64,000 nt of DNA from Nectonema munidae (lineage: Eukaryota; Nematomorpha; Nectonematoida; Nectonematidae), in the NCBI GenBank assembly GCA_030549495.1, contig JAUIRK010001025.1, positions 265,501-329,500 on the forward strand, in the 5' to 3' direction. A program made the translations under genes and the position numbers. Numbering within the stretch: position 1 is the stretch's first letter; each line of letters begins with the position of its first letter. The notes below the pieces were generated by a model. The model searched no databases. It worked only from the letters and a program-made list of their open reading frames with translations, and had not been told where the DNA came from. Below are positions 42,560-54,085 of this stretch, in pieces.

Positions 42560-43640
42560 GATACTATAAGTGGCGACTTGAGAGGTCCACAAAATTTTTA
42601 CTTGGATTCTATGCTAATTGATCCATTTTGTATGAATATCATAATTATTGACAGACAATCATTAAGAAGTAAGTTTGATAAATTAGAGGCCTTTTTGGAA
42701 CCTTTGTCTAAGTACATGACCGAGTCTATATCACTTATATGTGTACAGGAAACCTGGTTAGACAAAATCGATGGTTTTTTTAATATACCAAATTACAAAA
42801 CAGTGAACATTCCTAGAAAGTCATCCAAACATAGGGGGGGGGGGGTTTCTTTTTTTGTTAAAAATGACATCAAATTCAAATGGGTTGTAATAATTTTTAT
42901 GAAAACTCTTTTGAGTACCAAAACATAATTCTCTACTTGGGCGATAATAAAGAACTCAGTGCTCATAGTATTTATAGGCTTCCATCGTTGGATAAAGAGC
43001 ATGTCGAAAAGTTTTTTGGTTTTTTAGAAGAATTGCTCTTTAGTTTGAAAAAAGCCAGATTAATGTTTTTTGTACCGATTTTAATTATAATTTGTTCAAA
43101 TTGGATACATGTTCTGTCAGCAAATTTTATAATTTACTTATTTCATGTTCTTTAGCCCCAGTAATTACTTTGCCAACTCGTCTGATATCAAATACTATGA
43201 TTGATAATTTTTTCTTAGACAATCATACTGTTGAATATCAAGGTTATAACTGCAGAACCAGTTTTTGTGATCATGTACCAATCCTTCTATCAATAAATAT
43301 TAATAGTAAGAAAACTGAGGAAATGTTTAACTTTGAAAAATTTGATTAGGAACTTTTTTTTATCGAAATCTGCCAAGAAAGAAAATGAGTAACGATGATC
43401 CGAGCATTTTATTCAATTGTCTTAATTTGGAAATATCTAATATAGTTAAATCATGTACCTCTATTTTGAGTAAAAAGATAGATAAATACAAATACAAATT
43501 TAATTCGTGGATAAATACGGAAATACTAGCGATGATTAAAAAGCGAGATAAAACTTTTCAAAAGGTGAAGTTAAAAAAAGATGATGTAACAAAATGCAAA
43601 TACATTGCGTTAAGGAATAAAATATAAGATAAGAGAGTTA
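42560..43640 (+). pseudogene. LINE endonuclease domain (exonuclease-endonuclease-phosphatase fold)
   Basis: RQSLRSKFDKLEAFLEPLSK, SISLICVQETWLDKIDGFF (the CVQETWL motif holds the catalytic Glu) and KHRGGGVSFFVKNDIKFKW lie in 42650-42890. After a frame change at the 10-G run (about 42835) come FEYQNIILYLGDNKELSAHS and YRLPSLDKEHVEKFFGFLEE, then LFKLDTCSVSKFYNLL and FCDHVPILLSINI (the usual SDH.P end) at 43090-43310. The frame 43385-43627 (SWINTEILAMIKKRDKTFQK) is the typical linker to reverse transcriptase. Confidence 0.75.
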
Positions 43641-43859
43641 AAAAAGAACTATTATTTCAATGTTTTTTTTATTGTACATCTACACAAAAGGTGTTGTCCA
43701 AGATCAATAAAATTTTAAAAAGCAATCCTGACAAAAAATATCTATCAAGGAAGGTGGTAGGAATCTTGGTGATAGTCAAATAGCAAATAAATTTAATCAA
43801 ACTTTTGCTTCCATACACAATTTAAATTATGAAGAGCCTTCATTTTCAAACTTTTAGGA

Positions 43860-44630
43860 TATAGGATCTTTTGAGTTTGGTAAGTGTAACAGTGAAGTAA
43901 TACTGTTTATTATAGATAGTTTTCAAAAAAACGCAACAGTTGACGTTTATGGAATTTCAATGAATCATATAAAGCTTATTAAATATGATATATTTAGTGT
44001 TTTGTCTTATACGATCAACCTAACGTTGGGGAAGTGTTTTTTGATGTACTTAAGTTACACAAAGTTGTACCAATATAGAAAAGCAAAGACAAAAGCTGTC
44101 TAACCAACTATAAGCCTATCTCAATAATTTCAACTCTTTCCAAAATCTTCGAAAAACATATACACATTCATCTGAAATCTCATATCACTTCCATAAATTA
44201 TTTGAGCGATTATCAGTTTGGTTTTCGAGATTGTTATTCACTATTTCATTCGTTTTTGATCCAGAAAATTATAGAAATCCTAGAAAAGAGGGATGTCTGT
44301 GTACTCTTTTTGTTCGATCTTTCTAAGGCTTTTGATAAGGTATCACATTCAACTATCCTTAAAAATCTTCATCAGTGTAAATTAAGCCAAAGTTCACTCT
44401 GTTTTTTTGTTTCTTATCTTAATAAAAGAAAAGAGAAAGTTCATATTAATGGAAAGTACTTGCAAATTCTGTCAATCGAAAACGGTGCCCCGCAAGGATC
44501 TATATTGGGTCTCATACTGTTCAACATTGCTAAAAACAGTATTTTTACTGTTGAGAATTTTTTCACATTTACTCTTTTTGCTGACGATTTAGTTGCTTTT
44601 TTCCTTTATCTAAAATAAGAAAAAATGATT
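43860..44630 (+). pseudogene. LINE reverse transcriptase core
   Basis: NYKPISIISTLSKIFEKHIH (about 44109-44170) is the NYRPIS...K..E motif. YQFGFRDCYSLFHSFL (Q.GFR) follows, then VLFLFDLSKAFDKVSHSTIL with the motif-A aspartates at about 44305-44360, NGAPQGSILGLILFNI (motif B, G.PQGSILGP.LF) at 44480-44530, and FTLFADDLVAFF (motif C, FADD) at 44573-44605. The open frame is 44202-44618. The catalytic aspartates are kept, but breaks before and after separate it from the endonuclease and the C-terminal part. Confidence 0.82.
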
Positions 44631-44759
44631 ATATTAATTTCGATACTCTGAATTTTAATCTAAACCTAATCTATACATGGTGTAAGAAGAATAATTTCAT
44701 TTTGAATAAAAGTAAGTCAATATCTATGATAATTTAGAAAAAATGTAATGTTGGTATTG

Positions 44760-45376
44760 ATTTGGAAAAAACTGGGACTGATGTAGTTAGTAAAATGAAC
44801 CTTCTCGGACTGATTTTTAATCAAAAGTTGAATTTCAATGATCATGTGAATCAACTTTCTCTCAACTTGAATAGGGTTGTAGGAATTTTGTACAGAGCGA
44901 AAAACATTTTTCCTTTTAGAATAAGATTAATGATTTACAAACAACTCTTTGTCCCATATTTGAATTACAGTGTTGTTAATTGGTATCCAAATCAGATGAA
45001 AACGAGAGTCAGAAACGAGCAATAAGAAATGTGTTTTGCATGAAACCATTTGAACACACTAGAAAATAATATATTGAAACTAGATAAAATATATAAACAA
45101 AGATTAGCTGTATTTTTGTTCAAAAATTTACATGGACAACTGCATAAACTTTTTGGAGAAATAATAAGGTATAATTTATCACCTTTCTACTTTACTAGAA
45201 ATTCGAAAAAACCCAAAAGAGTAAATTATAGACTCAAAAGTAGCTGTTTACCAATTGTGAAAAAAACTATTGATTTTTATAATCATAATAGCATTCTGTA
45301 TAAAAATCTTGATATTTCTCTGGCAGTTTTTAAAAATATTTGCAAGATTTATTTTTTGTCATTTTATTCACCCTGA
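44760..45376 (+). pseudogene. LINE C-terminal region
   Basis: The open frame 44762-45025 reads KMNLLGLIFNQKLNFNDHVN, YRAKNIFPFRIRLMIYKQLF and VPYLNYSVVNWYPNQMKTRV (pattern LG...D..L....H......K......G.L.R.......R...Y..L..P.L.Y....W). It is followed by 45050-45376, which ends YFTRNSKKPKRVNYRLKSS and VKKTIDFYNHNSILYKNLDI, standard for the end of L2/CR1 second proteins. One frame change divides them. Confidence 0.75.
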
Positions 45377-45689
45377 GCATTTGTTTATATACATCATTCA
45401 GATTTACTGACATATTTTTGTTTATATATTATATGCATTATTAACTAATAAAATTATTGAAAGATATATATGTACGTGGTAGAAAGCTTGCGTCACTTAT
45501 GGATATGTTTCAATTTTTTCGAATTATAATACCTCTTCTGTTTAGGAGAATCTAATAACAGCCATTTTCGCTATTGATTTTAATCTCAATATATCATTTT
45601 ATTTGGTTTTTGATTCACTTTCTTATGTATACTTTTTTTTATATTTATATTTTTGTTTTTAACAATAAATTTTTTTTCTCTCTCTCTTT
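45377..45689. other. LINE 3' flank, AT-rich
   Basis: Probably the LINE 3' untranslated region and beyond. The run TTTTCTCTCTCTCTTTCTC lies at about 45672-45693. No gene. Confidence 0.4.
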
Positions 45690-45890
45690 CTCTCATACAT
45701 CTAAATTAATTAAGTATTTAAGCCATTTCATCTCTGTCCCTTTGGGACATATTTTCAATAAAAGCTTAGTACATGGTTTTACACTGTTGTACAAAAAGTA
45801 TACCAATTTTCAAAAAAAGGCTGTATACATGATATGAAAAATTGTAGGCCTATTTCAGTTGTACCAGTAATTTTGAAAATTTTAAATAGA
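45690..45890 (+). mobile_element. Second LINE scrap (reverse transcriptase start)
   Basis: SHFISVPLGHIFNKSLVHG at about 45727-45774, then in another frame KGCIHDMKNCRPISVVPVIL and KILNR at 45817-45885. This is the pattern L...+IFN.SL..G...... and NYRPIS+LPV+.KI+E. Only about 65 residues remain. It is not part of the preceding element, which already has this region. Confidence 0.6.
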
Positions 45891-47694
45891 GATTTTTTTG
45901 CCTGGTAATGTGCGATTGCCTGTAAACCAGCACAAGTGGCTTATGTATGGTGGCGCATCAAACCAACTTACAAACTATACCTAATTAAATTAATAATTGC
46001 ATTTTTTTCAGTTTATGTTTTTTTACTAAAATGAGATAACATTATAAACTTTAAAAATTCTGATTGAAATCTGAGTTTATTGCTGTTTTATTACGTCTGC
46101 CCATATTTTAGCAATTCCATTTAGGCGATTATTCCAAAACACCGTTTTTAAAACTGGTTCAAAAATAACTATACTATGAATATTATATTGGAGAAACAAT
46201 CTGACCAGAAATATTAAGGCTTAGAGAGGATATTCAACAGATTTTATTTTTATTTTGTATTAATTTTCCAATCTCATTTCTTCTTTTGAAAAAGATGGCT
46301 TCATTTTTACGTATTTATTCTTTTATTTGTTTTTTCCATCAATATTTTTTTGTTAGACTGAATAAATTTTACTAGTCTGTGTTTGTTTACTAAAGCTCTT
46401 CCAACAACTTTCTAACACATATGCCTATGGTAGTACTATCATTTCAACACTAACAGTTCTGCAGTTTTTCCAAATTATGATCTTAAATGGTTCAAGAACA
46501 GAATTGTATAAATGATTTTACTCATTGGATCTAAATTTATTTTGAGAAAACCTTATTTTTGAAAGTTTACTTATATGCAATATATGATATACATAAATTG
46601 GATTATCATATCTTTATTTTACTTTTGTTTTAGTCATTACCATTTAGGTGAGATTTGTAGAATCATGCTTATAATCTGTTTTTAATATAATGCAGTGTTT
46701 TTTTAATATGCATATAAAAATTTATTAGCGAGAATTTACAAGGAATGTACGGTAGTTCAAGTTTTCTAATCTGGTAAAAATTATAAATTATGTTTGCATG
46801 TCATTTGCTTTATCTAGAGTTTGTAGTTAAAAGATTTATATTTAATTGATTGATTTTGACTTGTAAACTAGATAAGGTTCACAGATGTCGCGTTTTTTTC
46901 GCGATTGTCCTGGATTTATAAAAAGCCCGATATTTCATCCATTAATCTTAAAAAAACTTGTGATTGTTTATCTCTTGTTTTAGCATAAAATCTCATCGTT
47001 TGCCTTTAAAATATATTTCATATTAATTATATTTTTGTAAGAAATTCAAATTGTTGTTATTGATTTTTTTCAATACAATATTTGTTTCGGTTTGATAATG
47101 TTAAAATCTGGCAGCATTAATAAAATTCAACAAAAAATGAAAGAAAATTCATTAGATTCTGACTGTAAACTCCATAAAAACATCGAAAGTTAACTCTTAA
47201 AAGATAAAGGCCACTTGTGGCAATGTCATTGTTGATAAAATCATTAGTTCACATCAAGTGCTCATCATGGAAAAATCTACCAACACCCAGCAATATTTTC
47301 CTGGGATTTTAGCACAGTATTCAATGTAATTTTAGCAATTTGTTTCACATTTCATGCTATAAATTTTCTCTTTTTAAAACCCCCACGAAAAAATCCAAGG
47401 GTGTAAAATCTTAGAATCTAGGTAGGTGGTATTTAATTTTCGTACTTTTCAAATCCATCTTTTTTGCATGTTTTGATCTAGATAAGCTGGCTATAGCCGC
47501 GCAATTCGTTTGACCCTTTTTTTATATTTGTGTATTGTGTATATACGGTAAGTTGCATTAAAAATAATAGGAATTTAATTTACATGGATGTATAATACGT
47601 GTACGTATATTTTAATATATTATAGTGTTGAAGTAAAAAGTTTTTCCTTTTACTAGAAAGCGTTATTTAAAAAAGTTTTGTGCAAAACCTCCTT
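45891..47694. other. AT-rich, no gene seen
   Basis: No open frame above background and no repeat that I can define. 47430-47520 is slightly GC-richer (GATAAGCTGGCTATAGCCGC). Confidence 0.45.
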
Positions 47695-47836
47695 AATCAA
47701 GCAAGAGAAGTAATACAATACGGTTATTTTTGTTAAAAACAGCAACCCGTATATAAAAAGATATGAATCAAGCAAGAGAAGTAATACAATACGGTTATTT
47801 TTGTTAAAAACAGCAACCCGTATACAAAAAGATATG
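47695..47836. repeat. Recent 71-bp tandem duplication
   Basis: Two head-to-tail copies, 47695-47765 and 47766-47836, each starting AATCAAGCAAGAGAAGTAAT and ending AAAAAGATATG. I see one difference (TATATAAAAA versus TATACAAAAA). Near identity in such a decayed region implies a recent event. Confidence 0.9.
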
Positions 47837-47989
47837 ATTTTTCGAAAATTATTGCTAAAGAAATCATCAATATTTGGAATTTAATCAACCCTTGACTTCA
47901 TTTATAGGTTGATATGCAATGGAGTTGATGGAAGGATAGATAATCAAGAGTTAGTAATTAAAAAAGAAAAAAAGCTGAACATCAATGAA

Positions 47990-48640
47990 CTTTTACCGTA
48001 GAAGAAGGAGAGAAAAAGGGAACTTATTTAACACACTGAAATATTCTAATTAAACGATCAACTGGAAGCAACCTTGCCAAAGAAGTCTTTTCTGTTTTAA
48101 AAGACTCCAACAGCGTTTTAAGTATCAGAGCAATACTTCTTGATAACACAGGATGTAAAAGTGGCCTAGTTACTCTTCTTGAACAAATGGTTTGGTTCAA
48201 ATTACATACAGTTGGCTGTTCTCTGCATCAAAACGAACTTGCTATCAGAGCAAACTTTTTCTTCAGCGAATTTCACGATGACATGTCGAAGAAAGATTTT
48301 CTGCCTGGAAAATTGGGTGATAAATCATTCCAGGTGGTTAACTTTAGCGATTAGAATAACATGCTTATGGACAAGAGGCACTTATCCCACTAACTTGCCA
48401 AAAAACATTAAAAAACAATTTTTTGTTCAAGTTTATGAAGTTAGATTTTTGGTTTGAAATAATAAAAGATAAGCTGTCAAAAGAAGCTTATAAAAATTTA
48501 AAATAGAATGCTTTTGCAGATTGGCCTGAAAATGTATTATGTTCGATGATAAAGTCCGATGAATTAGAAGTTAGAAGGAGCGCAATTAAAAAAATTCTAG
48601 CACAAAATATAATTCCATAACACAAAATATAATGATAAAA
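47990..48640 (+). pseudogene. Relic of an unnamed transposase-like family
   Basis: Segments in order: LDNTGCKSGLVTLLEQMVWF (48135-48195) and LHTVGCSLHQNELAIRANFF, a pattern D.TA.NTG...G.I..LE.......W..CLLH.NELP.R. This is seen in a widespread arthropod and cnidarian family of uncharacterised, transposon-like proteins. Then, in the frame 48179-48457, NHSRWLTLAIRITCLWT (their conserved HSRWLT.A.R...+Y) and LPKNIKKQFFVQVYEV. Near 48500-48600: NAFADWPENVLCSMIKSDEL and EVRRSAIKKIL (HPENVL..ML.D.....R..AI.+I). The fold may be RNase-H-like; I cannot name the superfamily. It has frame changes and stops. Confidence 0.5.
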
Positions 48641-50109
48641 GACTTGTTAAAATAACAAAGATTAATATTCACGCAGATCATTGGTGCGAATTAATTGATT
48701 TCCATAACTTTCACTTCTTTGATATAGTGCAAATTTGAGCTATATTTGATCAGAGTCAGTAATGTAGCCAGTAATTTGAACAAGAGCCCATACATTTTTG
48801 AGAGGGTCAAATATTTTCATAGCACATAAGTATATAAACTCTAATTTAAAGTTTAAAAGCCTTATCGTTATTAATTACTGTAATTAGGCCCTTCGATAAG
48901 AGTGCGGGCAAGAGAGCTTTGCGCCCCTGTGATTTATTTTGCTCCTCTAAAACTCCTTTGAAATATATAAATGTATTCTATTACTTATAGTCCCAGCCCC
49001 ATTAAAATCCCCTCCCATTCATCAGTTTTGCCCCCTACCTTCGCTTGATCACCCCCTCCCCCTCCGTACTTGAAGTCCGACGAGGGGGCTAATTTAAACA
49101 ATCAAGTCTTTTATCCAAAAATCAAATATATAGCATCTTCATTTTTAGATAATCGTTTTATTAACTTTTTATACTTAAAATTTTTGTTTATAGGTATAAC
49201 TTAGGGAATGGAATAGCTAATTTATATAAATTTAAGTTTTGTAGAATATTTCTTCCAAAAATTTTAAACCTTCAATTTTTATTTAAAAGAGACAAATTTA
49301 AATTCATGGCTACATACCTGTCAATTCATAGTTCCATGTCCTAAATATATTTTAAAACAATTTAATTTACTAACTGAATATGAAGATTATACAAGATGAT
49401 TCTTTGTTTTTTTGTGTTAATAATCTAGCTTCGTAACATTTCGTTGCTAAAAATTTTAAAATTTAATTTTAAGCAACAATGCATTTCAGTACAGAGTAAT
49501 CAATCCACCTACCCATTTCATTTGATATGACAATTAGTCAGATATTAGCTTGTTGACAATTAGTCAGATGAGAGGCAGAGAAAAATTATTTAGCCACTAA
49601 TCAATATTGGATCAGATAGTGGGTTTGTCACATAATCTACTGTTGGATAAATGTGGTCTGACTGTATTACCAATGAGTCCTCCAATACAACCCTTTCCAT
49701 ATGGTCTTTAAAAGGCAAAGGCATTTTTAACTATCGAACATCAAATACAGAATCGATGCAGACAAAAATTCTGTTTCTTGATTTACAAAAGAGATCATTT
49801 TTAGACTCATGGTATAAAACCTTCACTTGGGTGGAGTATACCATATCTAGCTATAGACTCTGACCATCCGTTTTAATAATTAGTAAATGGAAATAAGGAG
49901 TAATAGAGACCTAATTAGAACCGATGAGTAGTGATCAATCATATTTCAATGATTTTGTTCTCCCTGGTGAGCTTCAAGAGTGGTTTACAAACTTTTTAAA
50001 ATTTTTTGGCAATCAATATCTAAGTACTAAAAACATTTAAAAACATTTAAGGGGTTTATTCAAAAATTGTCTGAATAATCCAATCAATGTCAATGGGATG
50101 GAAAAACAG
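48641..50109. other. No gene recognised; one pyrimidine-rich repeat patch
   Basis: 48890-49100 is GC- and C-rich (CCCAGCCCC, CCCCCTCCCCCTCC) and resembles the remains of an interspersed repeat. The 70-codon frame 49651-49863 has no recognised domain. A 15-bp direct repeat TTGACAATTAGTCAG lies near 49530-49570. Confidence 0.4.
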
Positions 50110-51190
50110 GGTTCTGCCTTGTCTAAGTCAGTTTGCCTAGGTTTGGCTCCGTTTTGGCCAATGCAACTCTCATATCATTACTCACTTCCAATCTGTTTCG
50201 GGATTTGGTTTCAACGGCAAGTATCATGGAAAACGCTTGCTCACACTCATATGTAGAGGCAAATTAAATTAGGCAATCTTTGCAAGCATAGGACTGTCCC
50301 ATTTCATTCCAAATTCGCTATGTGAGGCATTTCACAAAAAGCATGTTTTGCACCTCCTCAATCATTAACCAAATCAATAAACTGTTCTTGAATTAAGAAG
50401 TCTTCTGAGGCCAGATTACTAATCGAGCATGAACGGTTTTGATAAATTGATAGTATTTTTCAAATTTTTGTAGATTAGGAAAATAAAGGCAAATTTCTTG
50501 ACTAAGATAAGCTAGACGGTGTTTTATGGCCTCCAGGACATTTTTATTAAGGAAAATCTTATTTTTAGCAACTAATATGTTCAATCGAGCAAAATTTTCC
50601 TTGTCTAAGAATGCCATAAAATCCAGCCTCATTTCAGAAGCTGGCAATTTTTTATGACAATGGAGTACTTGGCCCAAGATTAAAGGAATTCATAGATAAA
50701 AATGATATCAGAAAATTCTACATGCATGTCTACTTTTCTTTGCAGAAATTGCTGCATTTCTTTCCATAGATCGCTTCAAAACTTTTTGTTTCGAAAGCCA
50801 CCTCATGTTTGAGTGGATCAAGAGTTTTCAAAATCATTTTCCTTGCATAACTCTCAAAACAAACATGATCTACTTCAATTAAATACGCTGTTTTAATGCC
50901 TTCATTGGGAACATTTTTCAACCTTTCAGGTGTTGTTTTCATTATTAAGACTTCACGATGAATAGCGCTCTGGGTACATTGCGTACGCTGGATTACATCT
51001 GGAGATTTTTGCTTAACCCGAGTCTGAAAACTAGAGCACGGTCAGTACACACTCCAAATGGATGTATTAGCCTTCTAACGGTATCGTTTGACAGGAAGCT
51101 ATGTTTCAACTTTACAAGTTCAGAACTTCTTAGCACATTCAATATTATATCTTTGCAGCAAGGTAAAATCAACTGTTGTTGTGGCATTTT
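50110..51190 (-). pseudogene. hAT transposase relic, ZBED5/SCAND3-like
   Basis: Minus strand. 51187-51070: MPQQQLILPCCKDIILNVL and KHSFLSNDTVRRLI, the start region (LP...D........K....PLSNDTV.RRI). 50660-50400: LPASEMRLDFMAFLDKENFA and FLNKNVLEAIKHRLAYLSQE, matching the middle helices (EL...L..FL......+A.L.DIF..LN.LN). 50265-50120: FASTYECEQAFSMILAVETK, SRNRLEVSNDMRVALAKTE, the hAT C-terminal dimerisation motif (F.STY.CE..FS.....K...RNRL....D+R.AL). About half of the enzyme between the first two pieces, including the catalytic core, is missing. Several frames are used. Confidence 0.72.
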
Positions 51191-52475
51191 TTGAAACTTT
51201 TCAAACCATACTTAATATTTAGCTTAAACATTCCTATATTATCAAACCTGGATTTGTGCAATCTTTCAGCTTGAAGTTTAAAATAGTTTACCGAACTCTA
51301 GTGCTTCACTTACAGAAACTTATATTTTTGGGTTTTAATAACGCCTTAAAATTTCTTAGTAGTCATTTAAATTTGAGAGAAATCTTAATATTCAACTCTG
51401 TATTAAGCAATAAAAACAGAATAAGCTAATTAAGAGTAATTATCAAATTACTTCCCGAGCCAGACATGGGAGCAATATTTATGCTATTGCCGGCTCTCGC
51501 TCCGAAACCCTGCTTTCAGATTCTGGCCACGGGGCTGTGTTGGTCAATATGTTGATATAATTCTAAATTTCAGTGCCTCGCATGTTATTTTCTTCTGGAT
51601 TATCTTCCCAGGCGTGCATGCTGGAAGGCATGCTCCTTTATCTCATTCCAAGAGAAATAAATGCATTTTTGCTCCTTCCGCCACCCTAATAAATTCAGTT
51701 TGGAACAGCTACGAATATTAAGCTTTAATTTTGAAATTTTGGAAAGAGGCCATCATAACCCTCTTTACGATATTTAATATGAGATCATTGCCTTTTACAT
51801 CACAGAATGGGGTAAATACTTTTTGTGCATAACCTAGATATTTTGACACAAGTTGTGTAAATATCAAGAAAAATTATTATTAGAAAGAGATATACCTAAA
51901 AATGGATGTTTCATTGATAGAAGAACAGTTGGAATTTTTGTATATCACAGGCAAAGGGCGTGAAAAAATCAAAAACTTGCATATATTGATTAAATGTAAT
52001 TTTATGTCCACTCTGAAATCAGCGTCAACTAGTCAACAATTTTTATTTCAAATAACATCATGCTAGCCGGTTAAAGACCAGAGTCGACTGTAATCAACTT
52101 TATAAAAATATGATCTGCTTTTATAAATTCTCTTTAATACAAATCCTCTGCGTTTCCCTAGATACAGTGTGATTATTTTGGCGTTAGCGGGTTAACCCAT
52201 TCGATCTCAGAAAAAGCAGACCACATTTACTAATTTGGTAAAGAAATTAACTTTAAATCAAGAAATCATCTACTTCATAAATGTGGTGGTGCCGGCATCA
52301 AATTGGTTAAAATCTTTTAATTTAAAAAATTATACTTTTCATGGGGGGTGGCATTTGCAAGATTTCCATTTTCTTACGTGTTCTGATCTCTCTCATTTCT
52401 TTATAAGAAATATTTGATTCCTCTCATCACTGCATTTAGACTTTTTAATCTCGTGTTAACGACGAAGCCTTTGAA
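51191..52475. other. Intergenic, upstream of ODR-4
   Basis: No gene seen. The base composition becomes more balanced from about 52400. A plus-strand frame at 52235-52417 is short and unsupported. The promoter of the ODR-4 gene would be in the right part; I see no clear TATA box or initiator. Confidence 0.4.
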
Positions 52476-54053
52476 ATGGCTACTCCTCACTTCGTCAAGT
52501 CCATTCTCATCAATGAAAATGTTAAGGAGAAATTGGATTTGAATGAGTTGCGCTCAAACATCGGCCTCATCATCGGCAACATTAGTGATGATCGTGCTTT
52601 TGTCTTTCATCTCTCTTCCACCCCTCCTTTACCCACTGCCCCAGAATCGCAGTCCTTTACCAGCCCTGATTCAACTCCACAAAAGGATGATGATGAAGGG
52701 GCCAAATCCTTGCTTAGATTGAATGAATCAAACAAAGAAATGGCTGTGAACACTAAATGGCTCAAACACCACATCAAACACGTTAACCACATGCTAGTAG
52801 GTGGCGTCCATATCCTGGGTCTCTTCATAACGATACCGCTTGCGCCCTTTTTCTCAAATTCCTCCCTCCTCATGCAAACATTGGCAGGTGTAGCGCAAAA
52901 AACAATATTCTATTCCAAAAAGTATGCATCTTTCTTCGACCTGTCATCCTTCACTCACTCATCAAACTTCTTAAATTTGATCCATTTCTCATCCACTTCC
53001 ACTAATCCCATTTGGCAAGCATACGCATTTCCGAGTAAAGAGCGTGATTTGAACGAGAAGGCTTTTAAACTGATCCCTGTAAAATTTGCTCCTAATCTAA
53101 TTTCTTGCTTCACTCTTTTTGAGACTACCTTTAACCTTGATTTAAATTCCTTCATTCAAACGGAGGATACAGCCTCGTTGAAATCTCAGATAAGTTCTGC
53201 AATGCACAATTTCGTCATAAAATTCAAGCGAGGAAGTTTGTTTCTAAAGGATAAAAAGGTTTTGGATACAAGTAAACGTATTTCACCGTCTCTCTATTCC
53301 TCCCCATCTTCTTCACATCATTATTGTAGCAAGAGGAAGCGTGGTAATGTGATCAAAGCAAGTTCTGTTTCAGAAAACACTCCCATCTTTATAGACATCG
53401 TTTTCACGAATGATAAACCTCGAAATTCTGAAGAAATTCTGGATGCCAAATCAGCCACTCTTATCGTCGATTTCCAAGGGAATCTTGTTTGTCGTGCCTA
53501 TGCCCATCAAAAGGCTTGCTTTCAAGAAGGCATTGACTCTTTGATTCACGATCTTTTACGAAATTTAGCGACTCGTTTCGACATCATCTGCGAAGAAGAA
53601 AACGCATATGAGCATGAAAGGGAACGAAATGTCATTTTTGACACACCCTCCCGTTTATTCTATCAGTCGTCGTTTTGTTCGGGACTCTACTTTTGTGAGT
53701 ACTACTTCAAGGGCGAAAATCCTATGGACAGTTTGTCCACGATAAAGGATATCATTGGCTTAGATGACGATGATATTGGCAAGGTCAGTAGCAATGATGA
53801 AGAGAGTGGTAAAAACGAAGATCATTATGCGCATAGTGTTTTGGATTCCGATGTTGAGCGCTTCTCTGAACCCTCAGATATCGAATCCAGGTCCATTCCT
53901 CCTGAAAATTATTCCACCTTTGCTCTCTGTCCTGATTCTTCCTCCTCAAAACTTTCCATCCACTTTTACAAGTGTAAATATCAAAATATATTTATCACTC
54001 TTTTCCTAATCTTTGTAGCGTTTTTCTTTGTTTACAGAAATAAATTTTTTTAA
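52476..54053 (+). CDS. odr-4: ODR-4-like protein, single-exon
   Basis: 525 codons, uninterrupted. ODR-4 proteins are ER-membrane-associated factors that help fold and deliver some G-protein-coupled receptors to cilia. Evidence by residue: AFVFHLSSTPPLP 41-53 (family: L+.+A.TP.P); VNTKWLKHHIKHVNHMLVGG 91-110 and VHILGLFIT 111-119 (family: +...W+.EHA.QV.RMLPGG+.VLGIF+); DLLRNLATRFDIICEE near 370 (family: +++.L..R..L..E+); PSRLFYQSS near 397 and LYFCEYYFKGENPMDSL near 408 (family: P.R+F.P....+..CDY.F.GE); an acidic stretch 430-460; and a hydrophobic segment 504-521 (FITLFLIFVAFFFVYR) at the C-terminus, as in ODR-4. The start context GAAATGG is good. It is the only intact, full-length gene in the window. 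Lack of introns may mean a retrocopy or an ancestral single exon. Confidence 0.82.
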   Translation: MATPHFVKSILINENVKEKLDLNELRSNIGLIIGNISDDRAFVFHLSSTPPLPTAPESQSFTSPDSTPQKDDDEGAKSLLRLNESNKEMAVNTKWLKHHIKHVNHMLVGGVHILGLFITIPLAPFFSNSSLLMQTLAGVAQKTIFYSKKYASFFDLSSFTHSSNFLNLIHFSSTSTNPIWQAYAFPSKERDLNEKAFKLIPVKFAPNLISCFTLFETTFNLDLNSFIQTEDTASLKSQISSAMHNFVIKFKRGSLFLKDKKVLDTSKRISPSLYSSPSSSHHYCSKRKRGNVIKASSVSENTPIFIDIVFTNDKPRNSEEILDAKSATLIVDFQGNLVCRAYAHQKACFQEGIDSLIHDLLRNLATRFDIICEEENAYEHERERNVIFDTPSRLFYQSSFCSGLYFCEYYFKGENPMDSLSTIKDIIGLDDDDIGKVSSNDEESGKNEDHYAHSVLDSDVERFSEPSDIESRSIPPENYSTFALCPDSSSSKLSIHFYKCKYQNIFITLFLIFVAFFFVYRNKFF

Positions 54054-54079
54054 TTCACTCATTGAAGATTTGTATACAA

Positions 54080-54085
54080 AATAAA
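54080..54085 (+). terminator. Polyadenylation signal for ODR-4 gene
   Basis: AATAAA 27 bp after the stop codon, followed within 40 bp by a GT-rich stretch (TTTGTCGTAGTAG). A short 3' untranslated region is implied. Confidence 0.5.

Larger units (their letters stand above)
41836..45376 (+). mobile_element. CR1/L2-like LINE, nearly complete
   Basis: Plus strand, in order: a cysteine-rich finger and coiled first protein (41836-42530), an endonuclease (42620-43345), reverse transcriptase (43860-44620) and C-terminal region (44760-45376). All main parts are present, but stops and frame changes separate them (at least seven frames), so it is dead. No LTRs are seen. The 3' end is probably shortly after 45376. 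It is the longest element in the window. Confidence 0.8.

Noticed and set aside
52607-53155. Minus-strand open frames opposite the ODR-4 gene
   Set aside because: Shadows of the coding strand; no homology of their own.
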